Assembly (NCBI GenBank): GCA_000383815.1
Contig: KB912743.1
Location: forward strand, 92,913-129,083
Origin: an actinobacterium SCGC AAA027-J17
GTDB taxonomy: Bacteria; Actinomycetota; Actinomycetes; Nanopelagicales; Nanopelagicaceae
DNA length: 36,171 bases
Direction: 5' to 3'
Each line of letters begins with the position of its first letter. Position 1 is the stretch's first letter. Both the position numbers and the translations under genes were made by a program. Below are positions 1-6,926 of this stretch, one piece after another. The notes under the pieces are model-generated. The model ran no database searches, had not been told where the DNA came from, and worked only from the letters and a program-made list of their open reading frames with translations.

Positions 1-200
1 GCTGGACTGTTGAGATGTTCTTAATTTTCCATCTAGGACGGCTGGATGTGTGGCCAGTTGATGATTTAGCCGTCAGGCGAGGATGGGACAACATTCACGC
101 AAATTCAAAACCAACTAAGGCTAAAGCACTTTATCTTTTAGGTGAGCCCTTCAAGGGAATGCGTAGCGTTGTTGCTTGGTACTGCTGGAGAGCCTCCTAG
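1..200 (+). CDS. AlkA-like DNA-3-methyladenine glycosylase, C-terminal part
   Basis: The C-terminal part of an HhH-GPD base-excision glycosylase that removes alkylated purines from DNA. The frame is open from the window edge (first full codon at base 3) and begins WTVEMFLIFHLGR, followed by LDVWPVDDLAVRRGW. In AlkA-type enzymes the second Asp of this P-x-D-D stretch is the catalytic residue. The end, EPFKGMRSVVAWYCWRAS, matches the typical family C-terminus. The ATG at 15 is an internal Met, not a start. The stop is 29 bases from the end of the convergent alkD-like gene, so two alkylation-repair genes lie tail to tail. Family membership is clear; the exact substrate is not. Confidence 0.85.
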   Translation, partial: WTVEMFLIFHLGRLDVWPVDDLAVRRGWDNIHANSKPTKAKALYLLGEPFKGMRSVVAWYCWRAS

Positions 201-229
201 TTGTTGAAAGCATAGCTAAATACATTTTG

Positions 230-955
230 CTACTTCTTGCTATCTAGTAACCATCTCTTTCGCTCTGACTTCGGCAACTGCTCAATCGAGTATCGCAACA
301 TTGTCCTAGGCATAAGGTGCACGTGCTGTTTTAGAAAACCTCGAAGTTCTGCAAGATCTCTCTTTCCTGCCTCTCGCAACATCCAACCTGTGGCCTTGTG
401 AATAAGATCATGTGGGTGGTTTAAAAACTCTTTGGCCAAAATTAATGTTGGTTTATTGTTGCCCGCTCTGATTAATGCAAAGGTTAAGATAATTGCAACT
501 CTTTGAACCCAAAGATCTTTATTTTTTGCTAACTTCATCAGGATTTTTACCCGATCAGGCTGATCGATTAAATACTCACCAAGGTATGGGGCGGAGGCAT
601 CAACTAAATCCCAGTTGTTAACAATTCCACCACCTTTGACCATTGAAATATAAGTTTCATACAGCCTCTTGCGCACTCTTTGATCTTTAGCTGCTCTAAA
701 TTGAATAACTAGGATCGCAAGGGCCACAAATCGAATCTCATGAAATGGGCTAGTTGATAACCTCTTTATTTCAGAAAGAGATAACTCTTTGTACTCCTTT
801 GCAACTTTGCGTGAGTGCGGAACAGAGATCCCTAGAAACTTATCTCCAGCCCCATATCCGCCTGGCTGGGTTTGATAAAAACCTTGTTGAGCACTTGCCA
901 GCTTTTTATTTGCTAACCCTTGCATTTTTCGGGTGACGATCGCCGCAGAACTCAT
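230..955 (-). CDS. AlkD-like DNA alkylation repair protein
   Basis: A 241-residue HEAT-repeat glycosylase of the AlkC/AlkD superfamily, which excises positively charged alkylated bases (3-methyladenine, 7-methylguanine) without base flipping. Visible active-site elements are W115 and D119 in NNWDLVD, W149 and R152 in LWVQR, and W191 in KATGWMLREAG. Their spacing matches the Trp/Asp/Arg/Trp set of Bacillus cereus AlkD. Length is normal for the family. It lies tail to tail with the AlkA-like gene and head to head with nhaA, with only 23 bases between start codons. No clear Shine-Dalgarno is seen, but TACCAT lies 7 bases before the ATG, which suggests a leaderless transcript. Confidence 0.88.
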   Translation of the reverse strand: MSSAAIVTRKMQGLANKKLASAQQGFYQTQPGGYGAGDKFLGISVPHSRKVAKEYKELSLSEIKRLSTSPFHEIRFVALAILVIQFRAAKDQRVRKRLYETYISMVKGGGIVNNWDLVDASAPYLGEYLIDQPDRVKILMKLAKNKDLWVQRVAIILTFALIRAGNNKPTLILAKEFLNHPHDLIHKATGWMLREAGKRDLAELRGFLKQHVHLMPRTMLRYSIEQLPKSERKRWLLDSKK

Positions 956-962
956 AAGCTAG

Positions 963-972
963 ATGGTACCTT
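963..972. promoter_or_regulatory. Divergent -10 elements for alkD-like gene and nhaA
   Basis: The GGTACC palindrome at 965-970 gives TACCTT (967-972) on the plus strand, exactly 6 bases before the nhaA ATG, and TACCAT (968-963) on the minus strand, 7 bases before the alkD-like ATG. Neither gene has a Shine-Dalgarno, so both transcripts are probably leaderless and share one symmetric -10 region. Inferred from sequence only. Confidence 0.45.
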
Positions 973-978
973 GGGAAT

Positions 979-2175
979 ATGAATCGAGTAATTAGACCGC
1001 TACGAGATTTTCTCCACCGAGAATCTGCCAGCGGTGTTTTAATTCTGATCGCATCCTTCCTAGGATTGTTAATTGCTAACTCACCCTTATCTGATTCCTA
1101 CTTTGACACCTTAGCCTTTGATTTTGAGATCTCACTTGGTGCAATTTATTTGAACTTAACCATTCTAAAAAGCATTAATTATGTATTAATGACTATTTTC
1201 TTCTTTGTCGTAGGCCTTGAGATAAAGCGAGAGTTAACCTCAGGACATCTTTCCACTTTTAAAAAAGCGATCATGCCCTTTGTGGCAGCAATTGGGGGAA
1301 TGGCGCTCCCTGCTGGAATTTATCTAGCAATTGCTGGCAGAGTTGATGCAAATGGTTGGGGAGTACCTGTAGCAACAGATATTGCCCTAGCTGTTGGTTT
1401 ATTAGCACTGGTCGGATCAAGTGCGGTGGCATCTTTGCGATCATTTCTTTTAGCACTTGCAGTAATTGATGATATTGGCGCAATTTTGATAATTGCACTT
1501 ATTTACTCAACCGGGGTTAACTTCTCTTGGATTGCAGCTGGGGCGATTGCAATAGCAACCATACATACCTTTAAAAAACTTGGCGCTACCTCAACCTTTG
1601 TATATGTATTACTAGGCGTAGCGCTTTGGTACTGCATGTATAAGAGTGGGGTTCATCCAACCCTTGCTGGAGTTGTTTTGGGCTTGATGACGCCAAACAT
1701 AATTAAGTTAAATACAAAGTTAAAAGATGGTGAGGATGGTCAACTTTCAGTAATTGAATGGCTTGAGGAGAGGATCCACCCATGGAGCAGCTTTGCAATA
1801 ATTCCACTCTTTGCCTTTGCAAATACCGGTGTGATAATTACCAATCAATCAATTACCGATGCAATTAACTCACCAATTGCCTGGGGTATTTTTGCTGGAT
1901 TGGTATTGGGTAAGCCAATTGGTGTTCTAGCCGCAGTCATCTTGGCAAGAAAGATTCGATTAGGTCAATACCCGCAAGATGCCAAAAGTATTGACTTACT
2001 TGCAACTGGAAGTGCTGCCGGAATTGGATTTACTGTGGCAATTTTTATTGCAAATCTTGCATTTTCAGATCCTGCCATCCAAGATCTGGCAGTCATTTCA
2101 GTAATTATTGCCTCAATAGTGAGTGCTTTAATTAGTTTACTTTTATTTAAGGTAGTAGCGAAGAAAAAATCTTAA
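979..2175 (+). CDS. nhaA: Na+/H+ antiporter NhaA
   Basis: A 398-residue inner-membrane Na+(Li+)/H+ antiporter for sodium export and pH homeostasis. The key acidic residues are present: D134 in VATDIALAVG and the D164-D165 pair in LALAVIDDIGAIL, equivalent to D133, D163 and D164 of E. coli NhaA. The N-terminus includes a family-typical amphipathic start (PLRDFLHRESASG) and the protein is full length with about 12 hydrophobic segments. The ATG has no Shine-Dalgarno but TACCTT ends 6 bases upstream. It appears monocistronic: the next gene, an MFS exporter, has its own start signals 74 bases later. Confidence 0.95.
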   Translation: MNRVIRPLRDFLHRESASGVLILIASFLGLLIANSPLSDSYFDTLAFDFEISLGAIYLNLTILKSINYVLMTIFFFVVGLEIKRELTSGHLSTFKKAIMPFVAAIGGMALPAGIYLAIAGRVDANGWGVPVATDIALAVGLLALVGSSAVASLRSFLLALAVIDDIGAILIIALIYSTGVNFSWIAAGAIAIATIHTFKKLGATSTFVYVLLGVALWYCMYKSGVHPTLAGVVLGLMTPNIIKLNTKLKDGEDGQLSVIEWLEERIHPWSSFAIIPLFAFANTGVIITNQSITDAINSPIAWGIFAGLVLGKPIGVLAAVILARKIRLGQYPQDAKSIDLLATGSAAGIGFTVAIFIANLAFSDPAIQDLAVISVIIASIVSALISLLLFKVVAKKKS

Positions 2176-2237
2176 TATCACCCTTAGTTTTTAACCTATT
2201 TACTTCACCTTTTTTACAGCTTTAAAGCTTAAGCAGA

Positions 2238-2243
2238 TAAGGT
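2238..2243 (+). promoter_or_regulatory. Possible leaderless -10 (TAAGGT) of MFS gene 1
   Basis: TAAGGT ends 6 bases before the ATG at 2250, the same geometry as other genes in the window. The same bases contain AAGG and could instead serve as a Shine-Dalgarno, so the assignment is ambiguous. Confidence 0.35.
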
Positions 2244-2249
2244 TATTTC

Positions 2250-3464
2250 ATGGGTAAAGCATTTAACAGATTATGGTCTGCCAGCTTAGTTTCAAATCTA
2301 TCTGATGGCGTCCTACTTGCTGCAGCCCCATTACTTGCAATCACCTTAACTGATAACACAGTTTTGATCTCATTCTTAGGTGCGATGGTTATGCTGCCTT
2401 GGCTTTTATTTGCCATTCCAATTGGCGCTTTAGTAGATAGATTAGATCGAAGATATATTTTAGCTGGCACCAACCTGCTCAGGAGTGCGGTGGTGGGAGC
2501 CCTTGCCTTCACAATCGCTGCAGATTTAGTAACTATTTATCTGTTGATATTGGCAGCATTCATTATTGGCACCTGTGAGGTGGCATCTGATACCACAGCG
2601 CAATCTTTGATTCCGCAGATTTTGGAGGAGAAGCATTTTGAAAAGGCAAACTCCAGATTGCAAATATCTGAGACTGTGGTGCAGGGTTTTATCGGCGCAC
2701 CATTAAGTGGCTTCCTCTACGCCCTTGCCATCTACATCCCATTTTTCTTTAACAGTGTTGGCTATATCGTCTCGGCAATTTTGGCCCTATCTATGCCAAT
2801 TCATTTTCTGCAAGATGTTAGAAATGAAAAGAAGGAGAGTGAAAAAAAGCATTTTGTAGCTGATATGAGGTTTGGTATTACATATTTGTTTAACCACAAA
2901 TTACTTAGACGTTTGGTTTTAACTACCTCATTTATTGGAGTCTGCTACTCCATGGGAACTGCAACCATTGTGCTATTTATGGTTCGTGATCTTGATCTTC
3001 CTGAGCCATTATTTGGCTTAGTTTTAACAATTCAAGGAGTTGGCGGCTTGATAGGGGCAGTTATCGCGCCCCATGCTTCAAAGAGATTTGGCAGAGCCCG
3101 CGTTATGACCTTTGGTATTTTCTCTAGTTCTTTTCTGCTCTTGCTTCAGGGATTTTCACCAAACATCTATTTATTTGTAGGGCTATCAGCATTTATGGCA
3201 TTCACCATCTCGCAGTGGAACATATTGTTGATGTCGACCTATCAGAGTGTGATTCCAAATGAGATCTATGGCCGAATCCATGGCACCCGGCGCACCTTAG
3301 TTTGGGGGATGATGCCAATTGGATCTGTATTGGGTGGAGTACTAGCAACTACTGGCTTGCGAACCCCACTTTATGTTGGCGGCGCCCTCGCCACAACTAT
3401 TGCACTCTTCTCAATCAAATTTATGTTAAGCATTGGATCAACTTCAAATCTTGAGAGTAAGTAA
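2250..3464 (+). CDS. MFS exporter (MFS_3/EntS-like), copy 1
   Basis: A 404-residue major facilitator of the EntS/MFS_3 type, with about 12 hydrophobic segments. The MFS loop 2-3 signature is present as GALVDRLDRRYILAG (about residues 58-72), and TAQSLIPQILEEKHFEKANS between TM4 and TM5 is typical of this exporter family. The substrate is unknown. The next gene, 26 bases downstream, encodes a related protein with the same NxLGDG/NLSDG start and the same central loop, so the two form a tandem paralogous pair. No regulator adjoins them. Function beyond proton-driven efflux cannot be stated. Confidence 0.85.
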   Translation: MGKAFNRLWSASLVSNLSDGVLLAAAPLLAITLTDNTVLISFLGAMVMLPWLLFAIPIGALVDRLDRRYILAGTNLLRSAVVGALAFTIAADLVTIYLLILAAFIIGTCEVASDTTAQSLIPQILEEKHFEKANSRLQISETVVQGFIGAPLSGFLYALAIYIPFFFNSVGYIVSAILALSMPIHFLQDVRNEKKESEKKHFVADMRFGITYLFNHKLLRRLVLTTSFIGVCYSMGTATIVLFMVRDLDLPEPLFGLVLTIQGVGGLIGAVIAPHASKRFGRARVMTFGIFSSSFLLLLQGFSPNIYLFVGLSAFMAFTISQWNILLMSTYQSVIPNEIYGRIHGTRRTLVWGMMPIGSVLGGVLATTGLRTPLYVGGALATTIALFSIKFMLSIGSTSNLESK

Positions 3465-3478
3465 CCCCAACCTTTAGG

Positions 3479-3484
3479 TAGTGT
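3479..3484 (+). promoter_or_regulatory. Possible leaderless -10 (TAGTGT) of MFS gene 2
   Basis: TAGTGT ends 6 bases before the GTG start at 3491. The spacer GGTGGG is too close to the start to be a good Shine-Dalgarno, which favours leaderless initiation. Confidence 0.4.
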
Positions 3485-3490
3485 GGTGGG

Positions 3491-4822
3491 GTGTTTAAAA
3501 AGAGGCAAAAAGGTAAAACAAAGCCACTAGGGAAAAACTATTGGCGACTGTGGGTTGCCCATGCTGTTAGCAACTTAGGAGATGGCATCTCTCAGGTGGC
3601 ATACCCCTGGTTAGCCTCTGCGGTAACAAGATCACCACTTTTAATTGCCTCCGTTGCTGTTGCCAGCCGTCTGCCTTGGTTAGTTTTTACACTTCCAGCA
3701 GGTGTGATCACTGATCGCTTTGATCGCAGGAAAATAATTATCGCCATGGATATCACTAGAGCATTCCTTGCCTTACTAGTTGCAGTTGCGGTGACATTTG
3801 AGGTTGATAATCTGCCCGCGCTAGATACAGTCGGTAGTGGCATTGATCTTGCAACAAATTGGTTTTTATACACCGTATTGATTGTTACCGCACTTCTTTT
3901 TGGCTGCGCAGAGGTATTGCGAGATAACTCAGCGCAAACCTTTCTGCCAGAGGTTGTTGAGGCAGATCAACTTGAAAGTGCCAATGGCAAGCTTTGGTCA
4001 GTTGAGTTTGTGACAAATAGCTTTGTTGGACCTCCTTTGGGTAGTTTTTTAATTGGTATTTTTGTCTTTCTACCCTTCTACTTTGACACGGCAACCTTCT
4101 TTGTTTCAGCTGCTTTGATAGCAACCTTGGCAACCATTGCTCGTCCAGTAAAGCCCCAAGCAGAGAAGAAAGCTCTTAACTTTAGAGCTGAGATAAAAGA
4201 GGGTTTTACCTGGCTTTGGAAACATGAGCTGCTTCGTCCAATGGCAATTATTTTGGGATGCTTAAATGGCTTAGGGGCAATTACCGCTGCCACATTTATT
4301 TTATTTGCTCAAGAAATCTTAGATACATCAGTATTTATCTTTGCCATCTTAGGAACAGCAGGTGCTATTGGTGGCACAGTTGGTGGAATTCTTGGCCCCA
4401 AAATCTCAGCAAAATTAGGAAGTGGACCATCGCTTTATCTGACCTTATTAAGTGCTCCAGTAATTACATTGATAATTGGCTTAACCTCATCTTGGCAACT
4501 GTTTTGGGCACTGACCGCTATTGGAACCTGCTTTGCAGTTCTTTGGAATGTTATAACAGTTTCGTTACGCCAATCCATTATCCCAAGCCATTTACTGGGA
4601 AGAGTAAATAGTGTTTATCGCTTCTTTGCCTGGGGTAGTTTGCCAATTGGAACTTTAATTGGCGGGGCGTTAGTAGATCTTGTTCAGCTAACTGGAGATC
4701 GCGAGTTTGCACTGCGCCTGCCATATCTTTTAGTGACAGTAGCTGGCCTGCTGCTATTTTTCTTTGCCGCTCCCAGATTAACCACAGCAAAGATTGAATC
4801 AGCCCGCAAGGCTGCCAACTAA
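3491..4822 (+). CDS. MFS exporter (MFS_3/EntS-like), copy 2
   Basis: A 443-residue MFS protein with a GTG start, paralogous to its upstream neighbour. It carries the loop 2-3 signature GVITDRFDRRKIIIAMD and the family motif AQTFLPEVVEADQLESANGK. Roughly 12 membrane segments are visible. Compared with copy 1 it has an N-terminal basic extension (FKKRQKGKTK) and a longer region between TM3 and TM4 (about residues 100-125, including DTVGSGIDLATNW), which accounts for most of the length difference. Substrate unknown. It is followed by a stem-loop and then by the start of the peptide-transport operon. Confidence 0.85.
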   Translation: MFKKRQKGKTKPLGKNYWRLWVAHAVSNLGDGISQVAYPWLASAVTRSPLLIASVAVASRLPWLVFTLPAGVITDRFDRRKIIIAMDITRAFLALLVAVAVTFEVDNLPALDTVGSGIDLATNWFLYTVLIVTALLFGCAEVLRDNSAQTFLPEVVEADQLESANGKLWSVEFVTNSFVGPPLGSFLIGIFVFLPFYFDTATFFVSAALIATLATIARPVKPQAEKKALNFRAEIKEGFTWLWKHELLRPMAIILGCLNGLGAITAATFILFAQEILDTSVFIFAILGTAGAIGGTVGGILGPKISAKLGSGPSLYLTLLSAPVITLIIGLTSSWQLFWALTAIGTCFAVLWNVITVSLRQSIIPSHLLGRVNSVYRFFAWGSLPIGTLIGGALVDLVQLTGDREFALRLPYLLVTVAGLLLFFFAAPRLTTAKIESARKAAN

Positions 4823-4836
4823 CCCTCACCCCTAAG

Positions 4837-4856
4837 CGGGGTTGTGGAAAACCCCG
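4837..4856 (+). terminator. Stem-loop after MFS pair
   Basis: A perfect 7-bp stem CGGGGTT/AACCCCG with a 6-base loop begins 14 bases after the MFS stop codon. No T-run follows (TAAATAGGG), so it is not a canonical intrinsic terminator; it may be a weak or 3'-end-stabilising hairpin. Confidence 0.4.
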
Positions 4857-4899
4857 TAAATAGGGCAGAATTTGGGGCAATTCAAGGAGTTTGGTGTGG

Positions 4900-4927
4900 G
4901 AGTAGTCGACTTCTCATTCCATACTCT
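4900..4927 (+). promoter_or_regulatory. Putative promoter and operator of the peptide operon
   Basis: A near-palindrome GAGTAGTCGACTTCTC (4900-4915, one mismatched pair around a perfect AGTCGACT core) lies where a -35 region would fall. TACTCT (4922-4927) follows, the same hexamer that precedes nadE in this window. A start about 6-7 bases later would leave a roughly 18-base leader with the Shine-Dalgarno AGGAGAG. The palindrome could be a repressor site. This is inference. Confidence 0.35.
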
Positions 4928-4950
4928 CTTGACCTAAACCTAGGAGAGTA
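4922..4950 (+). promoter_or_regulatory. Inverted repeat covering the RBS of the binding-protein gene
   Basis: TACTCTC (4922-4928) is the perfect complement of GAGAGTA (4944-4950). Pairing can extend by T-G, T-A and G-T pairs to a 10-bp stem with a 9-base loop that fully hides the AGGAGAG Shine-Dalgarno of the gene starting at 4952. It would only form if transcription starts upstream of 4922. If TACTCT is the -10 element instead, the repeat is not in the RNA. Confidence 0.3.
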
Positions 4951-4951
4951 A

Positions 4952-6796
4952 ATGAAATTAAATCGCTTATCTAAGGTAGCAATTGTTGCTACTGCGGCGG
5001 CGGGCCTAGTTGCTGGTGCATTATTACCAGCTAACGCAGCAACCCGTTCCACAGTTGTAATTGTTACCAGCAACGCATTGACTGGATTAAATACCTCAGT
5101 TGATGAAATGAATTTAACAATCAATGGAGATGTTGCTTATCTACAAGGTTTTGGATTCTATTACTACGATAATTCACCTAAGCTTGTTAAAAATACAACC
5201 TTTGGTAATTACAAAGTAATTAGCCAAAACCCATTTAGAGTTCAATACAATGTAAATCCAGGCAAGGTCTGGTCAGATGGCACACCAATCACCGCAGTTG
5301 ATCTACTACTTTCACACGTAGTTCGCTCAAGCTCATACTCACTTGGTGCTGGCTTAGGTGATCCTAAATCTGCTGAAGTTAAGCCAGGGTTTAATTCTCT
5401 TGGCTACGGCGACGTTTATGACACCCACCATGTTTACCTACCAAAATTGTCTGCCGACAAAATGTCACTAACAATTGAGTATGACCAAGCGATTCCTGAT
5501 TGGGAGATTAACGCCCCAGGACCATCACCTGTTCACGCTCTTGTTCACATGGCAGAGGGTAAGAAGTCTCTACAAAACGCTGCAGCAAATCTTGCTGCTA
5601 AGGCAAAGTTTGAAAAGGCTTTCTATGCCTATGACAAGAAGCTTATGGCAGCCATGGGCAAGGTTTGGTCAAATGACTACAACGTTAAGGAAGTTAACGC
5701 TCAAACCAATCCACTACTTTACGTAGGTAACGGTGCTTATATCCTTCGATCTGTTGTTGCAAATGGCACCATCACTTTGGTGGAAAACCCAAGACACAAG
5801 ACAAATCCATCAGGACCAAAGACAAATGGCATCAAGACTGTTCAATTTAGAGTGATTGATAACGCCACTGCTGCAGCTCAGGCATTGCGAAATCAAGAGA
5901 TTGATGTTTATGCCGGTCAACCAACAGCTGACTCAGTAGCTCAGTTGCGTGCAATTCCAACCGCCAAGGTAATTGGTGGACAGAGCTCATTCTTTGAGCA
6001 CATTGACTTGCGCGTAGGAAAAGCAGCTGGCTCAACTACAGAGTACACAGGACCATTTGCCGGCAATAGCCAAAAGGCAAAGGATCTTCGTACTGCATTC
6101 TTGTTGATGTATCCAAGAGATGAGATCGTTGAAAAGATCTTCAAGCCTCTTAACCCAGGTTCAGTTCGTATGGATTCACCAATTGTGTTTCCAAAAGAGC
6201 CAGATTACAAGGCAATCACTTCCAACAGCGGTGTCTCTAAGTTCACCACGGGTACACCATCAAGCCGTGAGGCTGCAGCACTTGCATTGGTGCGTAAGCA
6301 CTCAGCAACTGATGTAAAGGTGAATCTGCTTTGGGGAAATCCAAACAACACCCGTCGCGCTGACATTATGCAATTGGTCAGAGCAGCCGGTAAGCGTGCC
6401 GGATTTGAGGTCAACGCTCCTGGAGTACAGGGTTGGTCATCCAGATTAGCTGATAGCGAATGGGATGCACAGCACTTCGCTTGGGGTAAGACAGCTCTAG
6501 ACCAAAAGGGTAACGCTTCACTTTATTGCACAGTTTGTTCATCAAATTACCTAGGTAATTCAAATGCAAAAATTGATGCAGCAGAGAAGAAGCTTGGAGC
6601 AGCCCCACTAAGCGCCAAGGAGAGATTGGAGCAGTACACAATCATTGAAAAAGAACTTTACAATGATGTTGTAACTCTTCCTATCGTTCAGTTCCCAGAA
6701 GTGACTGGTGCAAATGCCAAGCTGCAAAACGTTAAGCCTGGCCCACTATCACCTCAGATCGTTTGGAACTACTGGGAGTGGAGATATACCAACTAA
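4952..6796 (+). CDS. Peptide ABC transporter solute-binding protein (SBP family 5)
   Basis: A 614-residue extracytoplasmic substrate-binding protein of the DppA/OppA family. An N-terminal Sec signal peptide is clear: basic MKLNRLSK, a hydrophobic run to about residue 28 and AxA-like cleavage at ANAA. No lipobox Cys is seen, so anchoring is unclear. Family features include VWSDGTPITAVDLLLSH near residues 109-125, where SBP_bac_5 proteins carry the W-sDG-p-tA-DV motif, and a late domain with RRADIMQLVRAAGKRAGFEV. An excellent AGGAGAG Shine-Dalgarno sits 3 bases before the ATG. It heads the operon with the two permeases and the ATPase, and is separated from them by a strong hairpin. Substrate likely oligopeptides, but unproven. 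Confidence 0.92.
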   Translation: MKLNRLSKVAIVATAAAGLVAGALLPANAATRSTVVIVTSNALTGLNTSVDEMNLTINGDVAYLQGFGFYYYDNSPKLVKNTTFGNYKVISQNPFRVQYNVNPGKVWSDGTPITAVDLLLSHVVRSSSYSLGAGLGDPKSAEVKPGFNSLGYGDVYDTHHVYLPKLSADKMSLTIEYDQAIPDWEINAPGPSPVHALVHMAEGKKSLQNAAANLAAKAKFEKAFYAYDKKLMAAMGKVWSNDYNVKEVNAQTNPLLYVGNGAYILRSVVANGTITLVENPRHKTNPSGPKTNGIKTVQFRVIDNATAAAQALRNQEIDVYAGQPTADSVAQLRAIPTAKVIGGQSSFFEHIDLRVGKAAGSTTEYTGPFAGNSQKAKDLRTAFLLMYPRDEIVEKIFKPLNPGSVRMDSPIVFPKEPDYKAITSNSGVSKFTTGTPSSREAAALALVRKHSATDVKVNLLWGNPNNTRRADIMQLVRAAGKRAGFEVNAPGVQGWSSRLADSEWDAQHFAWGKTALDQKGNASLYCTVCSSNYLGNSNAKIDAAEKKLGAAPLSAKERLEQYTIIEKELYNDVVTLPIVQFPEVTGANAKLQNVKPGPLSPQIVWNYWEWRYTN

Positions 6797-6810
6797 GACT
6801 TAAAGTCTTA
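6794..6810 (+). repeat. Short inverted repeat at the end of the SBP gene
   Basis: TAAGACTT and AAGTCTTA form a perfect inverted repeat around a single A, overlapping the SBP stop codon. It is short and has no T-run. It may add to the 3'-end structure formed with the larger hairpin at 6850-6887. Confidence 0.3.
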
Positions 6811-6849
6811 ATGGTTAATTGCTTAGTAATAAGTAGTTATAAGTAGTAA

Positions 6850-6887
6850 GTTAGGTGGCGTTCAAAGGAATTTGAGCGCCACCTAAC
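6850..6887 (+). promoter_or_regulatory. Strong intercistronic hairpin between SBP and permease
   Basis: A 17-bp stem (left arm 6850-6866, right arm 6871-6887) contains 16 Watson-Crick pairs and one G-T pair, capped by a GGAA tetraloop (GNRA class). Only ACATTATTTTG follows, so it is at most a leaky terminator. In binding-protein operons such hairpins often protect the upstream SBP message from 3' exonucleases and keep SBP in excess over the permeases; that role is inferred here. Confidence 0.7.
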
Positions 6888-6926
6888 ACATTATTTTGTG
6901 GAATTGCTAGAAAGGTAAGAATTACT

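Noticed and set aside
2218-2229. AGCTTTAAAGCT palindrome before the first MFS gene
   Set aside because: Short, A+T-rich and next to ordinary start signals; such palindromes are expected by chance in this composition.
4258-4611. 117-codon plus-strand frame inside the second MFS gene
   Set aside because: Rich in Cys, Trp and His in a way typical of out-of-frame translation of membrane-protein codons; the MFS frame is intact.
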